A DNA stretch of 64,000 bases from Clostridioides difficile_D (GCA_945861085.1 OX244046.1:3472001-3536000), one strand, 5' to 3'; counted from the stretch's first letter, positions 1 through 9,452 are shown. The notes: generated from the sequence alone by a model not told the origin. Numbers and translations: made by a program.

Positions 1-149
1 CAGACAGACCCCATGTCTATGAAATACATGTATTTGCACTTGATACTATCCTTGACCTTGAAAAAGGATTCTATATGAATGAATTTTTCAAAGCTATGGA
101 CGGACATGTTTTAGATACATTTACATTAAAAGGAAGTTATTCTAACTAA
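1..149 (+). CDS. YbhB/YbcL-type PEBP family protein, C-terminal end only
   Basis: Reading frame opens at base 3 and gives 48 residues before the TAA at 147-149; the start lies left of the window. Visible motifs are RPHVYEIHVFALD, followed by a helix and the ending GHVLDTFTLKGSYS. This is the usual C-terminus of bacterial phosphatidylethanolamine-binding-like proteins (YbhB/YbcL family), small cytoplasmic ligand-binding proteins whose substrate is mostly unknown. Identification rests on the HVFALD and GHVL...L.G.Y signature only, so the family is likely but the role is not known. Confidence 0.7.
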   Translation, partial: DRPHVYEIHVFALDTILDLEKGFYMNEFFKAMDGHVLDTFTLKGSYSN

Positions 150-250
150 TTGGATTGACTATAGCTAATCATTAATTAAATGCCTACATTTGATTAATGA
201 TTAGCTTAATTGTCATTATATCAATCTATATTAAATCTTAAGGAGTTGTT

Positions 251-556
251 ATGATAAAAAAAATAGACCATGTAGTCATTACTACTAATAATATAGAAAA
301 TTGTATCAGTTTTTATAAAAAACTTAGTTTTAACTTTAAGGAAATAAATAAAAAATATGAACTTCTACCACATAGGAAAAACGTACAGACAGGTAGTGCT
401 GATTTTTATTTTAGAATAAACAAGAATATTGATGAGACAAAAAAATACTTAGAACAAAATGAGATTCAAACTGAGCAAGGAATTTTAGAATGTATAGAAG
501 TCTTTGGCAAAATTAAATCTATTTATTTAAGATTTCCTTATAGGAATTTAATTTAA
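251..556 (+). CDS. VOC/glyoxalase-fold protein, internally deleted and C-truncated
   Basis: 101 residues with a good SD (AAGGAG, 5 nt before ATG). It starts IDHVVITTNNIE..C..FY like vicinal-oxygen-chelate proteins and later has KNVQTGSADF and GKI.S.YLR.P..NLI, both typical of the single-domain bacterial family of about 125 residues. Compared with that family, the stretch between ELL (near residue 39) and KNVQ that normally carries the second metal ligand (an NLHE-type motif) is missing, and the protein stops at NLI, losing the last ligand Glu. Only the first His ligand (H8) is left, so catalysis is doubtful. It may be a decayed gene still translated. The AEC transporter gene starts 24 nt later. 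Confidence 0.65.
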   Translation: MIKKIDHVVITTNNIENCISFYKKLSFNFKEINKKYELLPHRKNVQTGSADFYFRINKNIDETKKYLEQNEIQTEQGILECIEVFGKIKSIYLRFPYRNLI

Positions 557-580
557 TTATTGAGTTACGGAGAATAAACT

Positions 581-1519
581 TTGGAAAATTTAATTCTATC
601 AGTAAATGTTGTTCTTCCTTTGTTTCTCACAATGTCACTTGGATATATTCTAAAAAAATTAGGTCTATTTGATGTCCATACTTTAAATAAAATGAATAAT
701 GTCTGTTTCAAATCTTTCTTGCCACTATTATTATTTTTTAACATATACAATACAGATTTAGATGGCTCTCTTAATTTTAAACTTATGTCTGTAGCTATTA
801 TAATCATTTTTTCAATCTTCTTAATCTTAGTTTTTATTATCCCTAAGATTGAAAAAGATAATAAAACAAGAGGTGCTTTAATACAAGGCATATTTCGTAG
901 TAATTTCGTTATATTTGGTATTCCTGTGACAATTTCACTATTTGGTGATAATAGTATTGGCGTCACATCTTTATTAATAGCAGTTATTGTACCTATGTTT
1001 AATGTTTTATCTGTTGTAATACTTGAAATTTTTAGGGGTGGTAAAGTAAACATAAAACATATGGTTAAGGGCATTATAACAAATCCACTTATAATAGCTT
1101 CTGTAATTGGTCTTATTATGTTAATTTTAGATATTAATATTCCTACATTTTTACATAAGACAATTGGCGATATATCTAAAATAGCAACGCCTTTATCTCT
1201 TATAATTCTAGGCGGCTCTTTTAGTTTTTCTTCTATAAAGGGACATGTAAGACCCATTATATTGGGATTATGTGGAAAACTCATATTTGTACCATCTATA
1301 TTTTTACCAATTAGCATTTTTCTTGGATTTAGAAATGTAGAATTAGCATCACTTATGATAATGTTATCTGCCCCAACTGCAGTTTCTTCATTTACAATGG
1401 CACAACAGATGGATTCTGATAGTGAGCTAGCTGGGCAAATTGTAGTATTTACTTCTGCATTTTCTATAATTACAGTATTTTTAATAATATTTATTTTAAA
1501 ACAGAATAATCTTATTTAG
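581..1519 (+). CDS. AEC (auxin efflux carrier) family permease
   Basis: 312 residues with about ten hydrophobic segments and the AEC pattern: N-terminal LPLFLTMSLGYILKK, a central ALIQGIFRSNFVIFGIP and a C-terminal LSAPTAVSSFTMAQQM...A...V. Bacterial AEC members export or import small carboxylates such as malate; the substrate here cannot be told. The start is TTG at 581, chosen because CGGAG lies 9-10 nt before it and the protein begins at the expected first membrane helix. It follows the VOC gene by 24 nt and may be cotranscribed. A long antisense open frame over it is a shadow. Confidence 0.85.
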   Translation: MENLILSVNVVLPLFLTMSLGYILKKLGLFDVHTLNKMNNVCFKSFLPLLLFFNIYNTDLDGSLNFKLMSVAIIIIFSIFLILVFIIPKIEKDNKTRGALIQGIFRSNFVIFGIPVTISLFGDNSIGVTSLLIAVIVPMFNVLSVVILEIFRGGKVNIKHMVKGIITNPLIIASVIGLIMLILDINIPTFLHKTIGDISKIATPLSLIILGGSFSFSSIKGHVRPIILGLCGKLIFVPSIFLPISIFLGFRNVELASLMIMLSAPTAVSSFTMAQQMDSDSELAGQIVVFTSAFSIITVFLIIFILKQNNLI

Positions 1520-1707
1520 ATATTCATATTTACTTATATGATATTTTCTAACTGTACGCTTTTACTTATACATTCTATTTAGAATACTTGTCCAAATTAT
1601 AATAAGCTAATTGTTTGTTTTAAAAAATATACACATGATTGTAAATAGACAAAATATATCCATAAATAAACTTCCTTTTTATATAATCAAGTAGTACACT
1701 AAAAAGC

Positions 1708-1786
1708 ATTAAATATATTAAAAGTATTAATAAATAAAAAATTAAATATATTAAAAGCATCAATAAAATAGAAAATTAAATATATA
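1708..1786. repeat. 33-bp tandem direct repeat, about 2.3 copies
   Basis: The sequence beginning ATTAAATATATTAAAAG recurs at 1708, 1741 and, partly, 1775. It lies in the 486-bp non-coding gap after the AEC gene. The rest of that gap is AT-rich with nothing else recognised except the terminator at 1855-1901. Confidence 0.7.
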
Positions 1787-1854
1787 GAAATAGGATATTT
1801 TTAAGATAATATTTATAAATACATAACTTAATAAATATCTAACTTAATCTTAAA

Positions 1855-1901
1855 CATAAAAACTGGACCAACAATATAAAATTATCAGTCCAGTTTTTAT
1901 G
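1855..1901. terminator. Bidirectional intrinsic terminator
   Basis: Perfect 14-bp inverted repeat: CATAAAAACTGGAC (1855-1868) and its complement at 1888-1901, 19-nt loop, with A and T runs in the outer stem. It sits between convergent genes (AEC permease on plus, secG on minus) and can serve both. Confidence 0.8.
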
Positions 1902-2005
1902 TTTTATACTCTTTACTTTACGTACTTTTATTAAAAACTAAATTTAATTTTTAAATATATAGCAAATGCACTAATCAAATAATGGCCAGTTATTCAACAA
2001 TATCA

Positions 2006-2230
2006 TTACTTCTTAACTATAAGTAATGCCAATGCATTTATAAAAAATAATACTGCTGTTATCTTTGTAACTCTAGCAAGAAATGCTTGTTTTCCTTTTG
2101 GTTTAAAGTAAGCTTGACTTCCTTCTCCACCAAACTCTGAAGGTAAAGCATTCTTTGAATCTTGAGGCATTATGCTAATTACTAGTAAAATCCCTAGCAC
2201 TACTTGCACACCCATTAAAATGTTGCTCAT
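2006..2230 (-). CDS. secG: SecG, protein translocase subunit
   Basis: 74 residues, two transmembrane segments (about 4-20 and 54-72), joined by a loop containing SQAYFKPKGKQAFLARVTK, close to the family GG.GSQ..FG.KG...FL.R.T signature. SecG is the small accessory subunit of the SecYEG membrane channel for protein export. SD is AGGAGGGG, 6 nt before ATG. It stands alone here, without the rnr/smpB genes that often follow it in Firmicutes. Short but recognisable. Confidence 0.9.
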   Translation of the reverse strand: MSNILMGVQVVLGILLVISIMPQDSKNALPSEFGGEGSQAYFKPKGKQAFLARVTKITAVLFFINALALLIVKK

Positions 2231-2718
2231 TCTTGCCCCTCCTATCTATTTATTACTTAAATTTCATTACTCTTTAGTGTATCACAATAATATAGTCATT
2301 TCAAGACCATTATGTTATAAATCATACACAAAAAGAATATATAATTGCTATAATAGCTTACTATATTCTTAATATAAAAACTAACAAAATTTAGAAAATA
2401 AAACTATTTAAATTAACACATAAATTGACACTTAAAATAATCTACTCTCATTGTATATATTATAAATAGCCACCAAAGTAAAATAATCATTTTAAAATAT
2501 AGGTATAACTTTGAATTATCAACATAATTTAAAATAAATAATCTATATAATAACCTATCTCTAGCAATAATACTTTAATACAATTATGATTAAATCAAAG
2601 TATATTAGAACTTTTATTTATTTTTTTAATAAAATATTTTATGCCAATTAGATAAAGATGAAATAGAAACTTTTATTCGTATTTTATCTAAATCTGTGAA
2701 TAAAATTATGGAATGAAA
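2231..2718. other. Non-coding gap between secG and the eno terminator
   Basis: About 490 bp of very AT-rich DNA with no convincing ORF. It must contain the secG promoter, but no single clear -35/-10 pair stands out. A loose inverted repeat (AGATAAA ... TTTATCT) occurs near 2651-2690. Confidence 0.4.
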
Positions 2719-2766
2719 TATAAAAAAAGGATAAGTGACTTGAAAAATCAACTAGCACTTATCCTT
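2719..2766 (-). terminator. Intrinsic terminator after eno
   Basis: Read on the minus strand, AAGGATAAGTG and its exact complement (2756-2766 and 2727-2737) form an 11-bp stem followed directly by a run of seven T. It lies 48 nt after the eno stop. Confidence 0.85.
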
Positions 2767-2814
2767 ATATAAGACAAACTTAAATCTTTTATACTATACT
2801 TTTAGCCTTAACAA

Positions 2815-4107
2815 CTATTTTTTTAAGTTGTAGAAAGATTTTAATCCACAGTATCTAGCTTGCTCTCCAACCATTTCTTCTATTCTTAATAATTGGTTGT
2901 ACTTAGCAACTCTATCAGTTCTTGATGGAGCACCAGTTTTTATTTGACCAGCATTTACTGCAACAGCTAAATCTGCTATAGTAGAATCTTCAGTTTCTCC
3001 TGATCTATGAGATATAACAGCAGTATATCCTGCTCTCTTAGCCATTTCTATAGCATCTAAAGTTTCAGTTATTGTACCTATTTGGTTAACTTTAACTAAT
3101 ATAGAGTTAGCAACTCCATTTTCAATTCCTTTTTCTAATCTCTCTGTATTTGTAACAAATAAGTCGTCACCAACTAATTGTAATTTATCTCCTAATTTTT
3201 CAGTTAATAACTTCCATCCATCCCAATCTTCTTCGTCTAAACCATCTTCTATAGTTATTATTGGGAAGTTGTTTGACCAATCTTCATATAAAGCAACCAT
3301 TTCAGCAGCAGTTAACTCTTTTCCTTCTCCTGCTAAAACGTATTTTTTAGTTTCTTTGTTGTACATTTCTGTAGCAGCAACGTCAAGACCTAACATAACG
3401 TCTTCACCTGGCTTATATCCAGCTTTTGTTATAGCTTCAACTATTAATTCTAAAGCTTCTCTGTTTGAACCTAAGTTTGGAGCGAATCCACCTTCATCAC
3501 CTACACCACAAGCTAATCCTTTTTCTCCTAAAACTTTCTTTAATGAATGGAATACTTCTGCTCCCATTCTTAAACCTTCTTTAAAGCAACAAGCCCCTAC
3601 TGGTAATATCATGAATTCTTGAACATCAACGTTATTATCAGCATGCTCTCCACCATTTAATATGTTCATCATTGGAACAGGTAGTTGTTTAGCATTTACT
3701 CCACCTAAATATTGGAATAATGGAAGACCTATTTCATCAGCAGCTGCTCTAGCTACTGCCATTGAAACACCTAATATAGCATTAGCTCCTAATTTACCTT
3801 TGTTTGGAGTTCCATCTAATTCTATCATGATTGCATCTATAGCTGGTTGGTCAAATGCATCCATTCCTTCTATTTCTGGTGCTATTATTTCATTTACATT
3901 AGCAACAGCTGTTTCTACACCTTTTCCTAAGTATCTTCCCTTATCTCCATCTCTTAATTCAACAGCTTCAAAAGCTCCTGTAGATGCTCCTGATGGAACT
4001 ATTGCTCTTCCCATTGCTCCATCTTCTAATACTACTTCAACTTCTACAGTTGGATTTCCTCTTGAGTCTAATACTTCTCTAGCATATACTAATTCAATAA
4101 CTGACAT
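2815..4107 (-). CDS. eno: Enolase
   Basis: 430 residues from ATG at 4107; converts 2-phosphoglycerate to phosphoenolpyruvate in glycolysis, Mg-dependent, cytoplasmic. Visible hallmarks: VYAREVLDSRGNPTVEVEV at the N-terminus, GGEHADNNVDVQEFM, the metal ligand region LDVAATE, ITIEDGLDEEDW, and the signatures ILVKVNQIGT and SHRSGETED. An upstream in-frame ATG (4161) adds 18 residues, but GGGAG lies 9 nt before the ATG at 4107 and enolases start at this MSVIE position, so 4107 is chosen. Full length. It has its own promoter (4190-4218) and terminator, although it continues the glycolytic gene order. Confidence 0.97.
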   Translation of the reverse strand: MSVIELVYAREVLDSRGNPTVEVEVVLEDGAMGRAIVPSGASTGAFEAVELRDGDKGRYLGKGVETAVANVNEIIAPEIEGMDAFDQPAIDAIMIELDGTPNKGKLGANAILGVSMAVARAAADEIGLPLFQYLGGVNAKQLPVPMMNILNGGEHADNNVDVQEFMILPVGACCFKEGLRMGAEVFHSLKKVLGEKGLACGVGDEGGFAPNLGSNREALELIVEAITKAGYKPGEDVMLGLDVAATEMYNKETKKYVLAGEGKELTAAEMVALYEDWSNNFPIITIEDGLDEEDWDGWKLLTEKLGDKLQLVGDDLFVTNTERLEKGIENGVANSILVKVNQIGTITETLDAIEMAKRAGYTAVISHRSGETEDSTIADLAVAVNAGQIKTGAPSRTDRVAKYNQLLRIEEMVGEQARYCGLKSFYNLKK

Positions 4108-4189
4108 TTGTATATCTCCCTTCGATTTTCTATTAGTTAAATTTTCATTTACTGTAAACATCCGTCTACTATTTTAATCTACTTTCTAT

Positions 4190-4218
4190 ATTATAGTACA
4201 TAAAGTCGTTTTTGAAAA
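4190..4218 (-). promoter_or_regulatory. Sigma-A promoter of eno
   Basis: On the minus strand TTTTCA (4213-4218), a 17-bp spacer and a perfect TATAAT (4190-4195). The inferred start site is about 75 nt upstream of the enolase ATG. Confidence 0.6.
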
Positions 4219-4651
4219 TTAGGTACAAATTTATTTGATGGGTAAATTTGTAAAAGTTCCTATTTTTATTTTATTTTTATAATATTTTAATTTATATAAT
4301 ATAAAAAAACTTGTCTAAAATCCAAAACCAATCTTCAATACACGAATATTATAACTAGATTTAAAACATTAAACATAAAATGTACAACTAATGATTCTAA
4401 AATTTTTGCTTATATAATATATATTAATTATTATTATTTACATCATTATCTATCTTATAATTTTTATATTTTATAAATTCTCTATCTTGTAAACTTTATA
4501 AAATATACTTGCATCTATACTTTACGATAGCAGACCTTACAAAATCTAAGTCTTATGTTATAAAGTCTAGACCTTACAAAATAAATATAAACTGTGCTAT
4601 TTTCAAATTTATATTGTAGTTTATATCTTATTCTCTACTTATCAGAATCAG
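4219..4651. other. Non-coding gap between gpmI and the eno promoter
   Basis: About 430 bp of AT-rich sequence. AGACCTTACAAAAT occurs twice near 4532-4583 as an imperfect direct repeat. No clear intrinsic terminator for gpmI was found, so some readthrough into eno is possible. Confidence 0.4.
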
Positions 4652-6184
4652 TTATCTTAAAATAAGTGAATGACCAGTCATTTCTTCTGGCTTTTCTAAA
4701 TTCATCATATCCAAAACAGTTGGTGCTATATCAGATAATCTTCCTCCATCCAATAATTTTGCACTTTCATACTCTTGACCAACTACAATAAATGGTACTG
4801 GATTAATAGAGTGAGCTGTTACAGTCTTTCCTGTTTCTGGGTCTAACATATATTCAGCATTTCCATGGTCAGCAGTTATTATTGCACTTCCACCCAACTC
4901 TACTATTTTATCTATCAATTTTCCTACACAAGTGTCTACAGTTTCAACAGCCTTAACAGCCGCTTCTATACTTCCTGTGTGACCTACCATATCAGGATTT
5001 GCAAAGTTTAACACTATAAAATCAAACTTATCTTCTCCTAATTTCTCTAAAGCTTTATCTGTCAATTCATATGCTGACATTTCTGGTTTTAAATCATAAG
5101 TTGCAACCTTTGGAGAAGGTATTAATAATCTCTCTTCACCTTTGTTTGGCTCTTCTACTCCACCATTGAAGAAGAAAGTTACATGTGCATACTTTTCAGT
5201 TTCAGCAGCTCTAAGTTGAGTTTTTCCATTTTTAGCTAGATACTCACCTAGAGTGTTGGCTAAAGATTGAGGTCCAAATGCTATATGCACATTCTCTATA
5301 GTTATATCGTACTCTGTTAAACATACAAAGAAGTTTTTAATATCTTCTCTTTTAAATCCATCAAACTCTTCACAAACTAAAGCTCTAGTTATCTGTCTAG
5401 CTCTATCTGGTCTAAAGTTGAAGAATATAATTGAATCATTTTCCTTTATACTTCCAACTGGTTTATCATCTTTCATAATAACTGTTGGCATTATAAACTC
5501 ATCATTTTTTCCATCGTCATAAGAGTTTTGAATAGCTTCTTCAATAGAAGTTGCTTTTTCACCAACACCTCTAACCATAGCATTGTATGCAAGCTCTACT
5601 CTTTCCCATCTCTTATCTCTATCCATAGCATAGTATCTACCAGAAACTGTAGCAAATTCTCCTACTCCAATTTCATCCATACTAGCTTGTACTTCTTTGG
5701 CATATTCTAATGCACTTTGAGGGTCAGTATCTCTACCATCAGTAAATGCGTGGACATACACCTTTTCTACACCTTTATCTTTTGCCATTTTGATTATAGC
5801 CTTAAGATGGTCTATATGTGAATGTACTCCTCCATCAGACAAAAGTCCCATCACATGAAGAGAATGTTCTTTTGCATTATCCATAGCTTCACATAAAACT
5901 TTATTAGTAAAAAAGTCACCATCTTTTATAGATTTTGTTATTCTAGTTAAATCTTGATATACTATTCTACCTGCACCTATGTTAGTATGACCAACTTCTG
6001 AATTTCCCATTTGACCATCAGGTAGACCAACATCAAGACCACTAGCATTTATCAATGTATTTGGATACTCTTTTTTTATTCCATCTAAATTAGGAGTTTT
6101 GGATTCAGCAATTGCATTTCCCTTAACATCCTTATTGTAACCAAACCCATCCATAATAATTAAAGCAACTGGTTTTTTCATCAT
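4652..6184 (-). CDS. gpmI: Cofactor-independent phosphoglycerate mutase
   Basis: 510 residues. Interconverts 3- and 2-phosphoglycerate using two Mn ions, independent of 2,3-bisphosphoglycerate. Motifs: LIIMDGFGYN, the catalytic-serine motif MGNSEVGHTNIGAGR, DGRDTDP, GRYYAMDRD, FFNFRPDRARQ, ITADHGNAEYM and TAHS.NPVPF, in family order. Two ATGs are adjacent (6184 and 6181); SD AAGGAG is 4 nt from the first and 7 nt from the second, so the second may be used. Its SD overlaps the tpiA stop, so the two are probably translationally coupled. Confidence 0.96.
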   Translation of the reverse strand: MMKKPVALIIMDGFGYNKDVKGNAIAESKTPNLDGIKKEYPNTLINASGLDVGLPDGQMGNSEVGHTNIGAGRIVYQDLTRITKSIKDGDFFTNKVLCEAMDNAKEHSLHVMGLLSDGGVHSHIDHLKAIIKMAKDKGVEKVYVHAFTDGRDTDPQSALEYAKEVQASMDEIGVGEFATVSGRYYAMDRDKRWERVELAYNAMVRGVGEKATSIEEAIQNSYDDGKNDEFIMPTVIMKDDKPVGSIKENDSIIFFNFRPDRARQITRALVCEEFDGFKREDIKNFFVCLTEYDITIENVHIAFGPQSLANTLGEYLAKNGKTQLRAAETEKYAHVTFFFNGGVEEPNKGEERLLIPSPKVATYDLKPEMSAYELTDKALEKLGEDKFDFIVLNFANPDMVGHTGSIEAAVKAVETVDTCVGKLIDKIVELGGSAIITADHGNAEYMLDPETGKTVTAHSINPVPFIVVGQEYESAKLLDGGRLSDIAPTVLDMMNLEKPEEMTGHSLILR

Positions 6185-6192
6185 TTCACTCC

Positions 6193-6936
6193 TTAGAAAT
6201 TAACAAGGTCTAGGTAATCATTACTAGCTAAACTAGCCCCACCTACTAAAGCTCCATCTATATCACTTTGACCCATTATTTCGGCTACATTTGAAGGTTT
6301 AACACTTCCACCGTATTGTATTCTAACTTCATTAGCTAATTCTCCATATAATCCTTTTATAACTTCTCTTATATAAGATATAACGTCATTAGCATCTTCA
6401 GCAGTTGCAGTTTTACCAGTTCCAATAGCCCAGATTGGCTCATATGCAACAACTACTTTTGCTAAATCATCTTTAAGAACATTTTCTAGAGCTTTTTCAA
6501 CTTGAACTCTACAAACATCTTTAGTCTTTCCAGCTTCTCTTTGTTCTAAAGTTTCTCCAACACATAATATTGGGTCTATTCCTACCTCTAATGCTTTTAA
6601 AACTTTCTTATTTACAGTTTCATCAGTTTCATTAAAGTACTGTCTTCTTTCTGAATGTCCTATTACAACATAGTCCATATCTATTTCTTTTAACATAAGA
6701 GGTGAAACTTCTCCTGTAAATGCTCCTTTTTCTTCAAAGTGCATATTTTGAGCACCTATCTTTATATTTGTACCCTTAGTAGCTTCTTTTAAATCCTTTA
6801 ATAAAGTAAATGGTGCACATATAACAGCTTCTACTTTATCAGAATTTACTTTATCTTTAACTTCATTTACAAAATCTAAAGCTTCTTTTATTGTTTTATG
6901 CATTTTCCAGTTTCCTGCAATTATAGGTTTTCTCAT
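6193..6936 (-). CDS. tpiA: Triosephosphate isomerase
   Basis: 247 residues, the usual length. Interconverts dihydroxyacetone phosphate and glyceraldehyde 3-phosphate. Catalytic Lys is in GNWKMHK, the electrophile His in VIGHSERR and the catalytic Glu in AYEPIWAIGTGKTA; the phosphate-binding QYGGSVKP and GALVGGASL are present. Lies 25 nt after pgk and 8 nt before gpmI, in one transcription unit. Confidence 0.97.
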   Translation of the reverse strand: MRKPIIAGNWKMHKTIKEALDFVNEVKDKVNSDKVEAVICAPFTLLKDLKEATKGTNIKIGAQNMHFEEKGAFTGEVSPLMLKEIDMDYVVIGHSERRQYFNETDETVNKKVLKALEVGIDPILCVGETLEQREAGKTKDVCRVQVEKALENVLKDDLAKVVVAYEPIWAIGTGKTATAEDANDVISYIREVIKGLYGELANEVRIQYGGSVKPSNVAEIMGQSDIDGALVGGASLASNDYLDLVNF

Positions 6937-6961
6937 TTTACAATCTCCTCTATATATTAGT

Positions 6962-8164
6962 TTATTTATTATCTAATGCTGCAATACCTGGTAATTCTTT
7001 ACCTTCTAAAAATTCTAGTGATGCTCCTCCACCTGTTGATACGTGAGTCATCTTATCACCAAATCCTAATTGATTAACTGCCGCTGCACTATCTCCACCA
7101 CCAATTACAGTAGTTGCATCAGTTAACTCTGCCATAGCTCTAGCTACTGATAATGTACCATTTGCAAAGTTTTCAAATTCAAATACTCCCATTGGTCCAT
7201 TCCATACTACAGTTTTTGATTCTTTTATAGTTTTTACAAAGTTTGCTATAGTCTTAGGTCCCATGTCTAGTCCCATATAATCTTCTTTTACATTAGCATC
7301 TTCTGTTACTATTGGAGTAGCATCTGGTGCAAAGTGGTCTGCCATAACAACGTCTACTGGTAATAATAAATTAACACCTTTATTTTTAGCTTTTTCCATC
7401 ATTTCTTTAGCGTATTCAACTTTATCTATTTCAAGTAAAGAAGTTCCTACTTCATAACCTTGAGCTTTTAAGAATGTATAAGCCATTCCTCCACCTATTA
7501 TTAGGTTATCAACTTTTTCTAATAATTCATTTATAACAGCTAATTTGTCAGAAACTTTAGCTCCTCCAAGTATAGCTGTAAATGGTCTTACAGGATTTGC
7601 AACAGCTTCTCCTAAAAATTTTAATTCTTTTTGAATTAAGTATCCACAAACTCTTTCTTGTAAAAATTCTCCTGCCCCAACTGTTGAACAATGAGCTCTA
7701 TGAGCAGTACCAAATGCGTCATTTACAAATATTTCAGCAAGTGAAGCTAACTCTTTAGAGAAGTTTTCTTCATTTTTAGTTTCTTCTTTTCTATATCTAG
7801 TATTTTCTAATAATACTACATCTCCGTTTTCCATTTTTTCAGTTGCTTTCTTTGCATTTTCTCCTACAACATTGTCGTCTGCTGCAAATACAACTTCTTT
7901 ACCTAACATTTCAGATAATCTCTTTGCCACTGGTGCTAAAGATAGTTCTGGTTTAGCTTCTCCTTTTGGCTTTCCTAAGTGAGAGCATAATATAACTTTT
8001 GCTCCTTTAGAAATTAAATATTGAATAGTTGGTAAAGCTCCGTTCAATCTATTTTCATCAGTAATTACACCATCTTGTAATGGCACATTAAAGTCACATC
8101 TTACTAATACTTTTTTTCCGCACACATCAATATCTTCTATAGTTTTTTTGTTAAGCATTGACAT
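6962..8164 (-). CDS. pgk: Phosphoglycerate kinase
   Basis: 400 residues. Makes ATP from 1,3-bisphosphoglycerate. Visible: KVLVRCDFNVPL..G.I.D..R, CSHLGKPKG, LLENTRYR.EE, NDAFGTAHRAHCSTVG, ILGGAKVSDK, the nucleotide-binding MGVFEFE and GGGDSAAAV, and the C-terminal STGGGASLEFLEGK. SD AGGAGAG, 8 nt before ATG. A second Met at residue 3 could also start. It is separated from gap by 221 nt holding a terminator, so it may be controlled partly by readthrough. Confidence 0.97.
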   Translation of the reverse strand: MSMLNKKTIEDIDVCGKKVLVRCDFNVPLQDGVITDENRLNGALPTIQYLISKGAKVILCSHLGKPKGEAKPELSLAPVAKRLSEMLGKEVVFAADDNVVGENAKKATEKMENGDVVLLENTRYRKEETKNEENFSKELASLAEIFVNDAFGTAHRAHCSTVGAGEFLQERVCGYLIQKELKFLGEAVANPVRPFTAILGGAKVSDKLAVINELLEKVDNLIIGGGMAYTFLKAQGYEVGTSLLEIDKVEYAKEMMEKAKNKGVNLLLPVDVVMADHFAPDATPIVTEDANVKEDYMGLDMGPKTIANFVKTIKESKTVVWNGPMGVFEFENFANGTLSVARAMAELTDATTVIGGGDSAAAVNQLGFGDKMTHVSTGGGASLEFLEGKELPGIAALDNK

Positions 8165-8304
8165 AAATATCTCTCCTTTTAATAAAGTAATTTTTTATTG
8201 CCAAGTATAATATAGTACATACTTTTACCCTATTAAATATATCATATTATCATATTTTTATATATAGTATGTAACATTATTTAGGTGTATTTTATATATT
8301 TTTT

Positions 8305-8353
8305 CTTAAAAAAAGTCCAGAGTCCATAGTATTAAACTACAAACTCGGACTTT
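8305..8353 (-). terminator. Intrinsic terminator between gap and pgk
   Basis: On the minus strand AAAGTCCGAGT (8343-8353) pairs with ACTCTGGACTTT (8312-8323) with one bulged T, followed by a T-rich run. It would end much of the cggR-gap transcript and make pgk-tpiA-gpmI expression lower or separately promoted. Confidence 0.75.
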
Positions 8354-8385
8354 GTCAATCTACTTTTCTATTTTCTCAAAGCTGA

Positions 8386-9393
8386 CTATTTTGCTAATTG
8401 TGCAAAGTATCCTAAAGTTCTTATTAATTGAGAAGTATAAGACATTTCATTATCATACCAAGAAACAACTTTAACTAATTGTTTTCCATCTACTTCCATA
8501 ACTTTTGTTTGAGTAGCATCAAATAATGAACCGTAGCTTATTCCGATTATGTCAGAAGATACTAACATTTCTTCAGTGTATCCAAAAGATTCGTTTGAAG
8601 CTTCTTTCATAGCTGCATTTATTTCTTCAACTGTAACATTTTTTCCTAATGTACAAACTAATTCAGTTATTGAACCAGTTACAACTGGCACTCTTTGTGC
8701 TGCCCCATCTAATTTTCCTTTTAATGAAGGTATTACTAGACCGATTGCTTTTGCAGCTCCTGTAGTGTTTGGAACTATGTTTCCAGCAGCAGCTCTAGCT
8801 CTTCTTAAATCACCTTTTGGATGAGGACCATCTAAAGTATTTTGGTCATTAGTGTATGCATGTATAGTAGTCATTAATCCTTTTTCTATACCGTATTTAT
8901 CGTTTAATACTTTAGCCATTGGAGCTAAACAGTTAGTTGTACAAGAAGCTCCTGATATAACTGTCTCAGAACCATCTAATATGTCACTGTTTGTGTTGAA
9001 TACTATTGTTTTTAAATCTCCAGTAGCTGGTGCAGATATAACAACTTTCTTAGCTCCTGCTTGTATATGAGCTTCAGCTTTGTCTTTAGATGTAAAGAAT
9101 CCTGTACATTCTAATACTATATCTACTCCTAATTCAGCCCATGGTAAGTCTGCAGGATTTCTTTCTGCTGTTACTTTTATTTCTTTTCCGTTTACTACAA
9201 AAGCACCTTCTTTAACTTCTATTTCTCCGTTAAATCTTCCTTGAGCTGTATCATATTTAAATAAATGAGCTAACATTTTAGCGTCTGTTAAATCGTTTAT
9301 TGCAACAACTTCAAACTTATCTTGTTGCTCCATCATTTTTCTTAATGCTAATCTTCCTATTCTTCCAAATCCATTTATAGCTACTTTAACCAT
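8386..9393 (-). CDS. gap: NAD-dependent glyceraldehyde-3-phosphate dehydrogenase
   Basis: 335 residues. Oxidises glyceraldehyde 3-phosphate to 1,3-bisphosphoglycerate. NAD-binding INGFGRIGRLALR and the Asp of AINDLTD (NAD-type preference), catalytic Cys in SGASCTTNCLAP, the His in TTIHAYTNDQ and C-terminal WYDNEMSYTSQL are all present. It directly follows cggR (59 nt), as in Bacillus, and is the glycolytic copy by context. C. difficile genomes carry another GAPDH gene elsewhere, so suffix naming (gapA/gapB) is left open. Confidence 0.96.
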   Translation of the reverse strand: MVKVAINGFGRIGRLALRKMMEQQDKFEVVAINDLTDAKMLAHLFKYDTAQGRFNGEIEVKEGAFVVNGKEIKVTAERNPADLPWAELGVDIVLECTGFFTSKDKAEAHIQAGAKKVVISAPATGDLKTIVFNTNSDILDGSETVISGASCTTNCLAPMAKVLNDKYGIEKGLMTTIHAYTNDQNTLDGPHPKGDLRRARAAAGNIVPNTTGAAKAIGLVIPSLKGKLDGAAQRVPVVTGSITELVCTLGKNVTVEEINAAMKEASNESFGYTEEMLVSSDIIGISYGSLFDATQTKVMEVDGKQLVKVVSWYDNEMSYTSQLIRTLGYFAQLAK

Positions 9394-9452
9394 TTTCGCT
9401 ACCTCCTATAAAGTAAATGTATGTTTTCTAGCTCTGTGCTAGGTCTTGACTT

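Noticed and set aside
565..1317. Long minus-strand open frame opposite the AEC permease
   Set aside because: No SD, unlikely protein, and the plus frame is a clear transporter; antisense shadow.
4108..4161. Upstream start giving an 18-residue N-terminal extension of enolase
   Set aside because: The ATG at 4107 has the SD and matches the family start; the extension overlaps the leader.
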